A stretch of DNA of 64,000 nucleotides from Yinghuangia seranimata. Lineage in GTDB: Bacteria > Actinomycetota > Actinomycetes > Streptomycetales > Streptomycetaceae. Of this stretch, positions 8,147-16,011 are shown in pieces; position 1 is the first letter of the stretch, and every line of letters begins with the position of its first letter. The stretch is from positions 62,001 through 126,000 of the forward strand of contig NZ_JASAOI010000014.1 in the NCBI RefSeq assembly GCF_029953285.1, in the 5' to 3' direction. A model generated the notes under the pieces. That model was given only the letters and a program-made list of their open reading frames with translations. It had not been told where the DNA came from and ran no database searches. The translations under genes and the position numbers were made by a program.

Positions 8147-8853
8147 GGGGTCTCCAGTCGTTCGAGGGTCTCGGGCGCGGTGGCGGCGTGTCGGTCGGGT
8201 GGACGGCGAAGACAGCGCCTGGCGGCGGGAGTTCCGGGCAGCGGCGGCACCAGCAGGCACGTGGTGGCGACCCACACCGTCGCCAACAAGGACCCGGTGA
8301 GCCGCGCCGCGAGCACGGTCACCGCGGTACGCGCGGCGGCCTCGGCGAGCGCGCGGGCGAGCAGGCGGCGTGGGGACGCGCCGGTCTCCAGCCACAGCCG
8401 CAGCCGGTCGAACGACCACGCGGTGGCCCAGCCGAGCAGCGGCCGGGCGATCCGGTCCGCCGCGCGGCCGAGGCCGGGCGTGTAGTCGTAGCCGGTGAGG
8501 AACCGCAGACCTGCGGCCGTGGGGACATAGCGCCAGTAGCCGCTGCCGGCGCGCATCGGCGAGAGCGGGTGCGGGCTGGCGAAGCGCAGCGCCGAGGTGC
8601 CGGTGCCGTCCGGTCGGCGGCGTTCGCCGACGGTCGTGCCGTGTCCGGCGATCGTCAGGCCGGGCAGGACGCGGGTGGCGTAGCGGAACCGGGTGCCTGC
8701 GGCGGGGGAGTCCGGGCACGCGGCGTGGCCGGGCTCCGGCGTGATGCGCGTGAACCGAAGGTCCCAGCGCGCGTGCTGCGCCGGGTCCTGCGTGTGGTGC
8801 CACACCGACGCGGGGTCGGCGCGGATCAGCGTTTCGACGTACAGAGGGCGCAT
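8143..8853 (-). CDS. SRPBCC-fold protein, first gene of TetR operon
   Basis: A 236-residue protein. The first 150 residues look like a START/polyketide-cyclase (SRPBCC) lipid-binding fold: VETLIRADPASVWHHTQDP, then RWDLRFTRI, then LRFLTGYDY. The C-terminal part has a hydrophobic stretch around GSLLATVWVATTCLLVPPLP that may be a membrane anchor. The fold binds hydrophobic ligands, and the pairing with DUF4166 suggests the two act on one lipophilic molecule; this is inference. The start (ATG 8853) lies just downstream of two operator palindromes. Confidence 0.72.
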   Translation of the reverse strand: MRPLYVETLIRADPASVWHHTQDPAQHARWDLRFTRITPEPGHAACPDSPAAGTRFRYATRVLPGLTIAGHGTTVGERRRPDGTGTSALRFASPHPLSPMRAGSGYWRYVPTAAGLRFLTGYDYTPGLGRAADRIARPLLGWATAWSFDRLRLWLETGASPRRLLARALAEAAARTAVTVLAARLTGSLLATVWVATTCLLVPPLPGTPAARRCLRRPPDRHAATAPETLERLETP

Positions 8854-8883
8854 GGACGGGCTCCGGACGCGTCGCGGCACGGG

Positions 8884-8934
8884 TTTGAGCGGTCGCTCAA
8901 AACACACCGTAGCGAGTTTTGAGCGACCGCTCAA
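8884..8934. promoter_or_regulatory. twin TetR-type operators
   Basis: Two copies of TTGAGCG-N2-CGCTCAA lie at 8885-8900 and 8919-8934, centres 34 bp apart. The spacers are GT and AC, so the second copy is the exact reverse complement of the first. They sit upstream of the SRPBCC-DUF4166-TetR operon and are the likely binding sites of that TetR. Confidence 0.75.
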
Positions 8935-8961
8935 GCGTGCGGGCCGGCCTGCGGCGGCGGG

Positions 8962-9846
8962 TCAGCCCTCCGGGATCTCCCCGAAGACGCCCGACTGCAC
9001 GTCGGCGACGGCCTGCTCGATCTCGCGGCGGGTGTTCATCACGAACGGGCCGTACGCGGCGACCGGTTCGCGCACCGGGCGGCCGGTCCACAGGACGAAC
9101 CGCAGGCCGTCCGGGTCGTCCGCCGCGATCCGGAGCGTGCCCGGGGCGGCGTCCTCGTCGACGCCGCGCGTCGGCGCCGGCTCCAGGTGGACCACCTGCC
9201 CGGCCTTCGCCGGGGTCGCGTCCGGGCCGAAGCGGCCCGCGCCCGACAGCACGTACACGAAGCCGTTCTGGTCGGCGGGGACGTCCTGGTCGTACGTGGC
9301 GCCCGCGGCCAGCGTGCCGTCCAGCATCGTCACGGGCACGACGTTGAAGGCCGGGCCGACCGCGTCGCCGGAGCGGCCGGAGAACACCCGTACCTCGACG
9401 CCGTCCTCGCGGTGCACGGGCATCGCGTCGGCGCGCAGGTCCTGGTAGCGCGGCTCGTCCATCTTGTGCGCGGCGGGCAGGTTGACCCACAGCTGCAGCA
9501 GGTGCACGGGCTCGCCGCGGTACGCCTTCTCGGCGTGGAACAGGCCGCGGCCCGCCGTCATCCACTGCACGTCGCCGGGGCCGAGCACGCCGTGTCCGCC
9601 GCGGTTGTCGCGGTGCTCGGCGTGGCCTTCGAGGACGAGCGTGACGGTCTCCTGGCCGCGGTGCGGGTGCCAGTCGAAGCCGACGGCGCTGAACCAGTCC
9701 TCGGCGAGCAGCAGGAACGGGTCGTGCCGGCCCCACTTGCCGGGCTCGAGCACCAGCGCCTTGTCGTCGACCTGCGCGTCCGCGCCCAGCATGCGCCGGT
9801 CGAGGACGGCGGCGACGCCGCGGGCGGTGGGGTTCCGGACGGTCAT
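8962..9846 (-). CDS. pirin family protein
   Basis: A 294-residue bicupin of pirin length. The metal ligands of the N-terminal cupin are visible: His60 and His62 in DWHPHRGQETV, and His104 and Glu106 in GLFHAEKA. The C-terminal cupin (about 165-240) lacks an obvious ligand set, as usual. Pirins bind iron; some act as quercetin dioxygenases, others modulate regulators or enzymes. A perfect palindrome precedes the gene, but no regulator gene lies beside it. It starts at ATG 9846. Confidence 0.93.
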   Translation of the reverse strand: MTVRNPTARGVAAVLDRRMLGADAQVDDKALVLEPGKWGRHDPFLLLAEDWFSAVGFDWHPHRGQETVTLVLEGHAEHRDNRGGHGVLGPGDVQWMTAGRGLFHAEKAYRGEPVHLLQLWVNLPAAHKMDEPRYQDLRADAMPVHREDGVEVRVFSGRSGDAVGPAFNVVPVTMLDGTLAAGATYDQDVPADQNGFVYVLSGAGRFGPDATPAKAGQVVHLEPAPTRGVDEDAAPGTLRIAADDPDGLRFVLWTGRPVREPVAAYGPFVMNTRREIEQAVADVQSGVFGEIPEG

Positions 9847-9877
9847 CGCGTCCGCCTCCGTCTCGTGTCGAATTCTT

Positions 9878-9891
9878 GTTGAACGTTCAAC
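9878..9891. promoter_or_regulatory. perfect palindrome upstream of pirin
   Basis: GTTGAACGTTCAAC is a perfect 14-bp palindrome beginning 32 bases before the pirin start, in an AT-richer stretch. It resembles MarR-type operators, which often control pirin genes. Confidence 0.6.
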
Positions 9892-10004
9892 TTAACCTAG
9901 CGCACGGCCGCGGTATTCCGCGACAACCCGCCGCGAACCGGGTCGAGCGCTGAACAGTTGGACGCTGTGTACGGGACCTTTCGGACGCCTGGTACTCCTT
10001 AGTC

Positions 10005-11621
10005 GTGAATCCGAGACACGCCCTCCTCGGCCGGGCCCTCCCCGCGGTCGCCGCCGCGGTCGCGCTCCTCGCCGGCTGCAGCTCCTCCGACTCCACCGAC
10101 CACGCCGCAGCGACCGGCACGCCGGCCGCCCCGAGCGCCCCCGCGGCGCCGTCCGGGCCGTCCGGGCCGTCCGGGTCGGCCACGGCGAGGCCGACCGGCG
10201 CCGACGACCCGGCCCTCAAGGACTTCTACGCGCAGAAGCTCGACTGGCAGCCCTGCCAGCCGGGCCCCGGCAGCGCGCCAGGCCTCCAGTGCGCCAAGCT
10301 CAAGGTGCCGCTCGACTACGCCGCGCCCGCCGCCAAGAGCATCACGCTCGCCGTCTACCGCCACCCCGCCAACGGTGCCGCCGCCGACCGCATCGGCTCC
10401 CTCGCGGTCAACCCCGGCGGACCCGGCGACGGCGTCAGCGGCCTCGTCGGCCACTTCGCCGCCAACGCCAAGAAGAAGGCCGTCGCCGACCGCTACGACA
10501 TCGTCGGCTTCGACCCGCGCGGCACCGGCGGCAGCTCCCGGGTCACCTGCGCGGGCGGACCCGTCGTCGACCGCCTGATGTCGATCGACCCGACGCCCGA
10601 CACCCCCGCCTCCCTCGACGCGGCCACCGCCGTCCTCAAGGAGTTCGGCCAGGCCTGCGCCACCAACACCGGCACCGACCTGCTCAAGCACATAGGCACC
10701 ACGGAAGCCGTCAACGACCTGGACGTCTTCCGCGCCGCGCTCGGCGACGACAAGCTCAACTACGCCGGCATGTCCTACGGCACCTACCTCGGCGCCCTCT
10801 ACGCCGAGCGCTTCCCGGGCCGCGTCGGCCGCGTGATCCTCGACGGCCTGCTCGACCCGGCCCTCGACCGCTTCGCGCTGGCCAGGGAACAGGCCAAGGG
10901 CTTCGAGGACGCCTTCCGCGCCTTCGCCGCCGACTGCGTCACGCGCGGCCGCGAATGCCCCTTCACCGGCGGCCCCGACGAGGCCTCCCGCGCGGTACGC
11001 GCGCAGTTCGACAAGCTCAGCGCCAACCCGCTCCCGGCGCGCGGCCGCTCGCTCGACGAGGGCATGGCGTCGACGGCCGTGTCCGGGTACCTGTACAGCC
11101 CCTCGGCCTGGCCGCTGCTGCGGCAGATGCTCACGGCGCTGTTCCAGGGCAACGGCGCGCCGACGGTCCAGGCGTTCGACAACTTCGCCGGCCGCTCGGC
11201 CGACGGCAGCTTCAAGGACTCCATCCAGCCCGCGTACTTCGAGATCAACTGCGCGGACGGCCGCTCGCTGACCGCCCAGGAAGCCGACAAGCTCGCCCGT
11301 GAGGTCGCCGCCACGATGCCGGTCCTCGGCCCGTCCACGGTGTGGAGCTTCGCCGCGGACTGCCCCGCGACGGGCACCGACCGCGCCCGCCCGATCGACG
11401 GCGCGAACATCCCCGGCGTCCTGCTGATCAGCACCCTGCGCGACCCCGCCACCCCGCACGTGGCCGCCGCGCGCATGCGCAAGGAACTGCCCAAGGCCGG
11501 ACTGATCAGCTACGACGGCGACGGCCACGTCGCGTTCTTCCGCGCGAACGCCTGCGTGGACGCCGCGACCGACGCCTACCTGCTCAACGGGACCCTGGTC
11601 CAGGGCGAAACGAAGTGCTGA
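10005..11621 (+). CDS. secreted TAP-like alpha/beta hydrolase (tripeptidyl aminopeptidase family), lipoprotein
   Basis: A 538-residue lipoprotein peptidase. The signal peptide ends in the lipobox LLAGCSS, so Cys24 is lipidated. A Pro/Ser/Gly linker follows to about residue 65. The hydrolase domain has AVNPGGPGDG (oxyanion region), nucleophile Ser257 in GMSYGTYLG, Asp480 in STLRDPATPH and His508 in GDGHVAF. The C-terminal TAP-like domain surrounds the last two residues. Family members release tripeptides or cleave proline-type substrates outside the cell. The GTG start has no good ribosome site. It is a single-gene unit. Confidence 0.9.
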   Translation: MNPRHALLGRALPAVAAAVALLAGCSSSDSTDHAAATGTPAAPSAPAAPSGPSGPSGSATARPTGADDPALKDFYAQKLDWQPCQPGPGSAPGLQCAKLKVPLDYAAPAAKSITLAVYRHPANGAAADRIGSLAVNPGGPGDGVSGLVGHFAANAKKKAVADRYDIVGFDPRGTGGSSRVTCAGGPVVDRLMSIDPTPDTPASLDAATAVLKEFGQACATNTGTDLLKHIGTTEAVNDLDVFRAALGDDKLNYAGMSYGTYLGALYAERFPGRVGRVILDGLLDPALDRFALAREQAKGFEDAFRAFAADCVTRGRECPFTGGPDEASRAVRAQFDKLSANPLPARGRSLDEGMASTAVSGYLYSPSAWPLLRQMLTALFQGNGAPTVQAFDNFAGRSADGSFKDSIQPAYFEINCADGRSLTAQEADKLAREVAATMPVLGPSTVWSFAADCPATGTDRARPIDGANIPGVLLISTLRDPATPHVAAARMRKELPKAGLISYDGDGHVAFFRANACVDAATDAYLLNGTLVQGETKC

Positions 11622-11925
11622 ACGCCTGACCGGCGGGGACGAGGGCCGCCGACGAGGCTCGGACGCGAGGACGTGACCGGACGAGACGTCGGCGAGTCGG
11701 CCGATCAGACCGCGTCGTGCCATGCGTGCGCGCTGGGCCTGGCAGCCCTCCCCGGCAAGGCGCGGGGTTCGGGAGGACCGCCGGCCCCGGCCGCGTGCCA
11801 CGCGGCGCGACTCCGAGAGATCTACCGGGCGCGCCCTCGCCTCCACGTGGCAACCCGCTTGTCGGGCCTTCCCGTTACCGTGTCGCCCCGGCCGACGGGG
11901 CCGGACAAGGGGAGGAGCGGAAATC
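11622..11925. other. 304-bp gap without recognisable gene
   Basis: Between the TAP-like peptidase and the DUF4132 gene I see no coding bias, clear palindrome or RNA signature. The last 20 bases carry the GGGGAGGAG ribosome site of the DUF4132 gene. Confidence 0.5.
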
Positions 11926-14900
11926 GTGCGGGTGGTCACGGCGGCGGAGGCGGCCGAGCGGAGTGACGGGCGGCGGGACGAGGACGTGCTGGTCGTCCCG
12001 GAAACGTGGCGAAAGCTCGTCCACCCGCGACGGGGACGGGTGTTCGTGACACCCGAGCCGCCGGCGCCCAACGCGCTGCGCTCGCTGCGCCGCCAGGTCG
12101 AGACGGCGGTCGAAGGCCTGGCAAGCGTCCACCCGCGCGTGGAACCGGACGCGGTCGAGGCCGCCCGCCGCTACGCCGCCGGCGAGCCCGACCCGGTCGG
12201 CGCGGCGGCGTGGCTCACGCTCGGCGTCAGCAGCCACACCAGGCCCGAGACGATCGTTGACGCGTGGGTCGAGGAGCACGGCCTGCCGTTCGCGGCGGCC
12301 GCGGGGGTCGAGGCGGGAGCGTTCCGGGACCACGGCGTCTGGCACAGCACGCTCGACGGCATCACCCGCCGGCTGCGCGAACTCCTGGCCGACTGCGAGG
12401 AGTCCACATACCGGGCCGCCGCCGACACGGTGGCCGAACACCGCGAGGGCACCCTCCGCCGGGTCGTCGCGAGCTACGTCATGCCGGACATGGCCGAGTG
12501 GGCCACCGAATGCGTGGCGCTCGACGGCGCGGCGCTCCGCGACGCCGGCGAGCTCCGCTACCTGCTCATACTGGCCGCGACGCGACCCGAACAACTCGCG
12601 TGGCTGCGCGGGAGCGACCTCGGCGAGTACTTCGACGACCAGTGGCGCACGGACGTCCTCACCACGCTGGTGGTCAACGTCGGACCCGGCTGGGAGTGGC
12701 TGATCGAGGACGCGCTGGAGGGACGCCCGTTCGAGGCGTCCGGGTATCTGCTCCTCCTCGAGATGCTGTCGCACATCCCCTCGGACAAGGCGTTCCGCCT
12801 GCTGGGCGGCCGCATCGGCTACAGCCGCGCCCGCCCGCTCATCCTCGCCGCGGCGAACCGGTACCCCGCGCGCGCGATGACGTGGACCGCGTCCGCGCTC
12901 GAACGCAACGGAGACAACGAAGAAGACGCCTCGCTCCGCCGCCGGTTCCTCGTGGCACACGCGGCCGCCCACCCGGGCATCGCCGCCGAACTGCGCGACC
13001 GACTCCCGGCGGTCGCCCAGGAGCTGCTTGTCCCGCATCTCGCCGACGCCCCCGCCGACGCGCTGCCCGGACTGCTGGCGACGCCGCCGTGGGCGGTCAA
13101 GCGCAAGCGGTCCGGCCCGGCCGCCGTACCGGGCCTCACGCCCGCTCCCATCCGCCGCGTGGTCTGGCAGGACGGCGAACGCGAGCCGGCTCTCAAGGTC
13201 GTGTTCTGGAGCAAGGTCCCCGCGAACGAGAGCAACCTCGCCGCATTGCGGGCCGGCCGGTTGAAGCACTACGAGGCCGTCGCCCTCTTCGTCCAGAACC
13301 CCGACGCGGACCTGGCGGACGACCTGCGCACGTGGCGCTCGGACGACCACTGGCCCGCCCTCCGCGACTACGCCGCGCTGCTGGCGACCTGGGAGGAACC
13401 CGCGATCGACGCGGTGCTGGCCCTCGTCGCCCGCACCGGCATGCACAACGCCGAACTCGTCATGCCCGTCGTCGACATCACCAGCGCCCGGCTGGTGGCC
13501 GGCTGGCTGCACCGCCGCCGTGACGCCCGCGACGTGGCGTTGCGCTGGCTCGGCCGGCACGCCGAGGACGCCCTGAGACTGCTGATACCTGACGCCTTCG
13601 GCAGGAATCTGCCGTTGCGCCGCGCGGCCGAAGCCGTCGTGCTTGCGGTCGCGGCCGCCGACAGCATGGGCGGTGCCGAGGCCGTCCGCCGGGCGGCCGC
13701 CGAGTTCGGCCCGGCCGCGGCGGCGGGCATCGAGGCGCTCCTCACCGCGGACCCGCTGTACGACACGCTTCCGTCCCGCCTCCCCGCACTGCCCGCATGG
13801 GCCGACCCCGCCGGGCTTCCCCAACTCGTCCTGCGCTCGGGAGCGGGCGCGGTCCCGGACGCCGAGGTCCGCCACCTGCTGACGATGCTCGCGATGTGCA
13901 AGCCCGACGCGCCCTACGCGGGCGTGGCGCGCGTGAAGGCCGAGCTGACCCCCGACAGCGCCGCCGAGTTCGCGTGGGCGTTGTTCGAGGCGTGGCGGAT
14001 GGCCGGCATGCCCGCCAAGGAGGTGTGGGCGTTCTCCGCGCTCGGTTGGCTGGGCGACGACCGGACGGCGGCGCGGCTCGCGCCGATCGTCCGCGAGTGG
14101 CCGTACGAAGGACTCCACCGGCGGGCCGCCGACGGCCTCGACGTCATCGCCGCGATCGGAACCAGCGGTGCCCTGCGCGAACTCCAGGCGATCGCCCTGC
14201 GCGCCAAGGCGCGGGCGCTCAGGACCCACGCGCAGGGCGCGCTCGCGAAGGTTGCCGACACACTCGGACTCAACGCCGACGAGTTCGCCGAACGCCTCGT
14301 CCAGGACTTCGGATTGGCGGACCCGACAGCGCTCGTCTTCGACTACGGCGCACGCCGCTTCACGGCCGGATTCGCCGACGACCTGACGCTGTACGTCGTC
14401 GACGAGCACGGCAAGCACAAGAAGGCACTCCCCGCACCCGGCGTCCGCGACGACGAGACCCGCGCGGCGGCCGAGCGCAAGCGGTTCACCGCCCTTAAGA
14501 AGGCCGTCCGCACCGCGGTCTCGGACGCGCTGCCCCGCCTGGAGCACGCGATGATCCACGAACGGACGTGGAGCGCAGCGGACTTCCGCGAGCTGTACGT
14601 CGACCACCCGCTGCTCGGCCGCCTCGGCCGCCGCCTCGTCTGGTCGGCGGACGTCGACGGCGTCGCCACAGCGTTCCGGATCGCCGAGGACCGCACGTTC
14701 GCCGACGCCGCCGACACGGCTTTCAACCTCCCCGACCACGCCGTCGTCAGCATCCCGCACCCGGTCGCCCTCACGGACGACGAACTCGCCTCATGGCGTG
14801 AGGTGTTCGAGGACTACGAGATCAGCCAGCCGGTGGCCCAGCTCGGGCGACCGGTCGGACGGCTCGCACCGGAGGACCACGCCGCCAACCGGGTGGCGCG

Positions 14901-15216
14901 TTTCGAGGGCGTCGAGCTGCACGCCGCGAAGCTGCTCGGTCTGGAACGCCGGGGCTGGCAGCGGGAGGCGCCCGGGCAGGGCGGGAGGCAGTTCGCCAGC
15001 GCGTTGGACGTCGGCGACGGCTGGTCGGTCGAAGTCTGGTACGAGCCGGGGATCTACGCCGGTTCGCCGCTCATGCGCCCCGACCAGAAGATCGACGGGG
15101 TGGTACTGCGCGACACCGGCCCGACCGGTGCGAGGGAGCGCACCTTCGGTGACCTGCGCCCGGCGCTGCGCAGTGAAATCGCCGTGGCACTGGACGAGTT
15201 GACCTCCGCGGACTGA
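11926..15216 (+). CDS. DUF4132 domain protein, very large
   Basis: A 1096-residue cytoplasmic protein. Residues 1-800 are mostly helical and Ala/Leu/Arg-rich, with HEAT-like stretches such as GALRELQAIALRAKARALRTHAQGAL. The DUF4132 domain is C-terminal (about 830-1090), with ERKRFTALKKAVRTAV, RLVWSADVDGVATAFRIAED and FEDYEISQPVAQLGRPV. Relatives include E. coli YehI and MolR-like proteins; the domain has been linked computationally to NTP-dependent conflict systems with MoxR ATPases, none of which is seen here. GTG 11926 has a strong GGAGGAG site. It runs to 2 bases from the convergent reductase gene, with no terminator between. Confidence 0.85.
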   Translation: MRVVTAAEAAERSDGRRDEDVLVVPETWRKLVHPRRGRVFVTPEPPAPNALRSLRRQVETAVEGLASVHPRVEPDAVEAARRYAAGEPDPVGAAAWLTLGVSSHTRPETIVDAWVEEHGLPFAAAAGVEAGAFRDHGVWHSTLDGITRRLRELLADCEESTYRAAADTVAEHREGTLRRVVASYVMPDMAEWATECVALDGAALRDAGELRYLLILAATRPEQLAWLRGSDLGEYFDDQWRTDVLTTLVVNVGPGWEWLIEDALEGRPFEASGYLLLLEMLSHIPSDKAFRLLGGRIGYSRARPLILAAANRYPARAMTWTASALERNGDNEEDASLRRRFLVAHAAAHPGIAAELRDRLPAVAQELLVPHLADAPADALPGLLATPPWAVKRKRSGPAAVPGLTPAPIRRVVWQDGEREPALKVVFWSKVPANESNLAALRAGRLKHYEAVALFVQNPDADLADDLRTWRSDDHWPALRDYAALLATWEEPAIDAVLALVARTGMHNAELVMPVVDITSARLVAGWLHRRRDARDVALRWLGRHAEDALRLLIPDAFGRNLPLRRAAEAVVLAVAAADSMGGAEAVRRAAAEFGPAAAAGIEALLTADPLYDTLPSRLPALPAWADPAGLPQLVLRSGAGAVPDAEVRHLLTMLAMCKPDAPYAGVARVKAELTPDSAAEFAWALFEAWRMAGMPAKEVWAFSALGWLGDDRTAARLAPIVREWPYEGLHRRAADGLDVIAAIGTSGALRELQAIALRAKARALRTHAQGALAKVADTLGLNADEFAERLVQDFGLADPTALVFDYGARRFTAGFADDLTLYVVDEHGKHKKALPAPGVRDDETRAAAERKRFTALKKAVRTAVSDALPRLEHAMIHERTWSAADFRELYVDHPLLGRLGRRLVWSADVDGVATAFRIAEDRTFADAADTAFNLPDHAVVSIPHPVALTDDELASWREVFEDYEISQPVAQLGRPVGRLAPEDHAANRVARFEGVELHAAKLLGLERRGWQREAPGQGGRQFASALDVGDGWSVEVWYEPGIYAGSPLMRPDQKIDGVVLRDTGPTGARERTFGDLRPALRSEIAVALDELTSAD

Positions 15217-15218
15217 GG

Positions 15219-15875
15219 TCAGGCGACCGCGACCAGCACCCGGTGGTGCTTGGGGTTGTCGATCTCGTCGACAAGCACGACCGCCAAATCGGCGTACGAG
15301 AACGTCTCGGCGTCGGGCAGCAGCGCCGTGCCGCCGATCCGGTACGTGCCGGTGCGCTCCGCCTCTGCGTCCAGGAACACCGGCGGCGGGGCGACCACCA
15401 GCCAGTCCAGGTCGGGCCCGGACTCTCCGCGCAGGATCTCGAGTTCGGCGAGGTGACCGAGCGAGAACGCACGCACCTCGGCGGGCGTGTCGGGCGCGTC
15501 GTGCAACGGCACACCGGGCGCGGTCTCCAACACGGTGCCGATGCCAACGGCCACGAGGCGCGCCACGCCCGCACGCCGCAGCCCGTCGATCAGGGCGCGG
15601 GTTGCGGCGGGGTAGAAGTCCGTAGACGGGACGTCGAGCCGGGCGGCCGCGTTCACCGCGGCGTCGTGCCCGGCGGCGACGGCCGCGACCGACTCGGCGT
15701 CCGTCACATCACCCTGGACGAGGGTGACGCGCTCACCCGCGAGCTCGGCGTGCGAAGCAGGGTCACGCACGACGGCGGTCACGTGATGCCCGCGCGCGAC
15801 CGCCTCGGCGACCGTCCGCCGTCCGGCCTTGCCGCCGGCGCCGAAGACGACGGTCCTGGTGTTGTTTTCGCTCAT
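15219..15875 (-). CDS. NAD(P)H-binding reductase (atypical SDR / NmrA-like)
   Basis: A 218-residue single-domain Rossmann protein. The dinucleotide loop is VVFGAGGKAGRRTVAEA near residues 9-25, followed by VVRDPAS (phosphate-contacting Arg), QGDVTDAESV and WLVVAPPPVF. Length and motifs match the YwnB/BVR-B-like atypical short-chain reductases, which lack the SDR Tyr-x3-Lys motif. They reduce quinones or flavins or act as redox sensors. A perfect hairpin lies just upstream of its ribosome site. HxlR regulators often control such genes, and an HxlR gene lies 1.5 kb away. Confidence 0.85.
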   Translation of the reverse strand: MSENNTRTVVFGAGGKAGRRTVAEAVARGHHVTAVVRDPASHAELAGERVTLVQGDVTDAESVAAVAAGHDAAVNAAARLDVPSTDFYPAATRALIDGLRRAGVARLVAVGIGTVLETAPGVPLHDAPDTPAEVRAFSLGHLAELEILRGESGPDLDWLVVAPPPVFLDAEAERTGTYRIGGTALLPDAETFSYADLAVVLVDEIDNPKHHRVLVAVA

Positions 15876-15897
15876 GACATGGCTCCGCTCCGTACCG

Positions 15898-15922
15898 AGC
15901 GGCGGGGCTTTTCCCCGCCGCT
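15898..15922. promoter_or_regulatory. perfect 10-bp stem hairpin in leader of reductase gene
   Basis: AGCGGCGGGG (15898-15907) pairs with CCCCGCCGCT (15913-15922) around a 5-base loop. On the minus strand it ends 22 bases before the reductase ATG, close to its GGAG. It could be an attenuator, an RNA stabiliser or a protein-binding dyad. GGTAT...ATACC half-sites lie a little upstream. Confidence 0.45.
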
Positions 15923-15968
15923 GCCTGCAACGGTATGGATCGGATACCGGTTACTTCAACGAAACCGA

Positions 15969-15997
15969 GGCGCGCCCGGACGAGGTCCGGGCGCGCC
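15969..15997 (-). terminator. terminator hairpin after DUF4190 gene
   Basis: GGCGCGCCCGGAC (15969-15981) and GTCCGGGCGCGCC (15985-15997) form a perfect 13-bp stem with a 3-base loop. It starts 15 bases past the DUF4190 gene stop in its direction of transcription. The following run is only weakly T-rich. Confidence 0.7.
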
Positions 15998-16011
15998 TTC
16001 GACGGCGCGGA

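Noticed and set aside
11875-14760. A 961-codon open frame antisense to the DUF4132 gene
   Set aside because: It has no family-like segments and its codon bias mirrors the sense gene; long antisense frames are expected in such GC-rich DNA.
10005-15216. Considered a biosynthetic gene cluster
   Set aside because: No synthase, NRPS, PKS, terpene or RiPP genes are present in the window.
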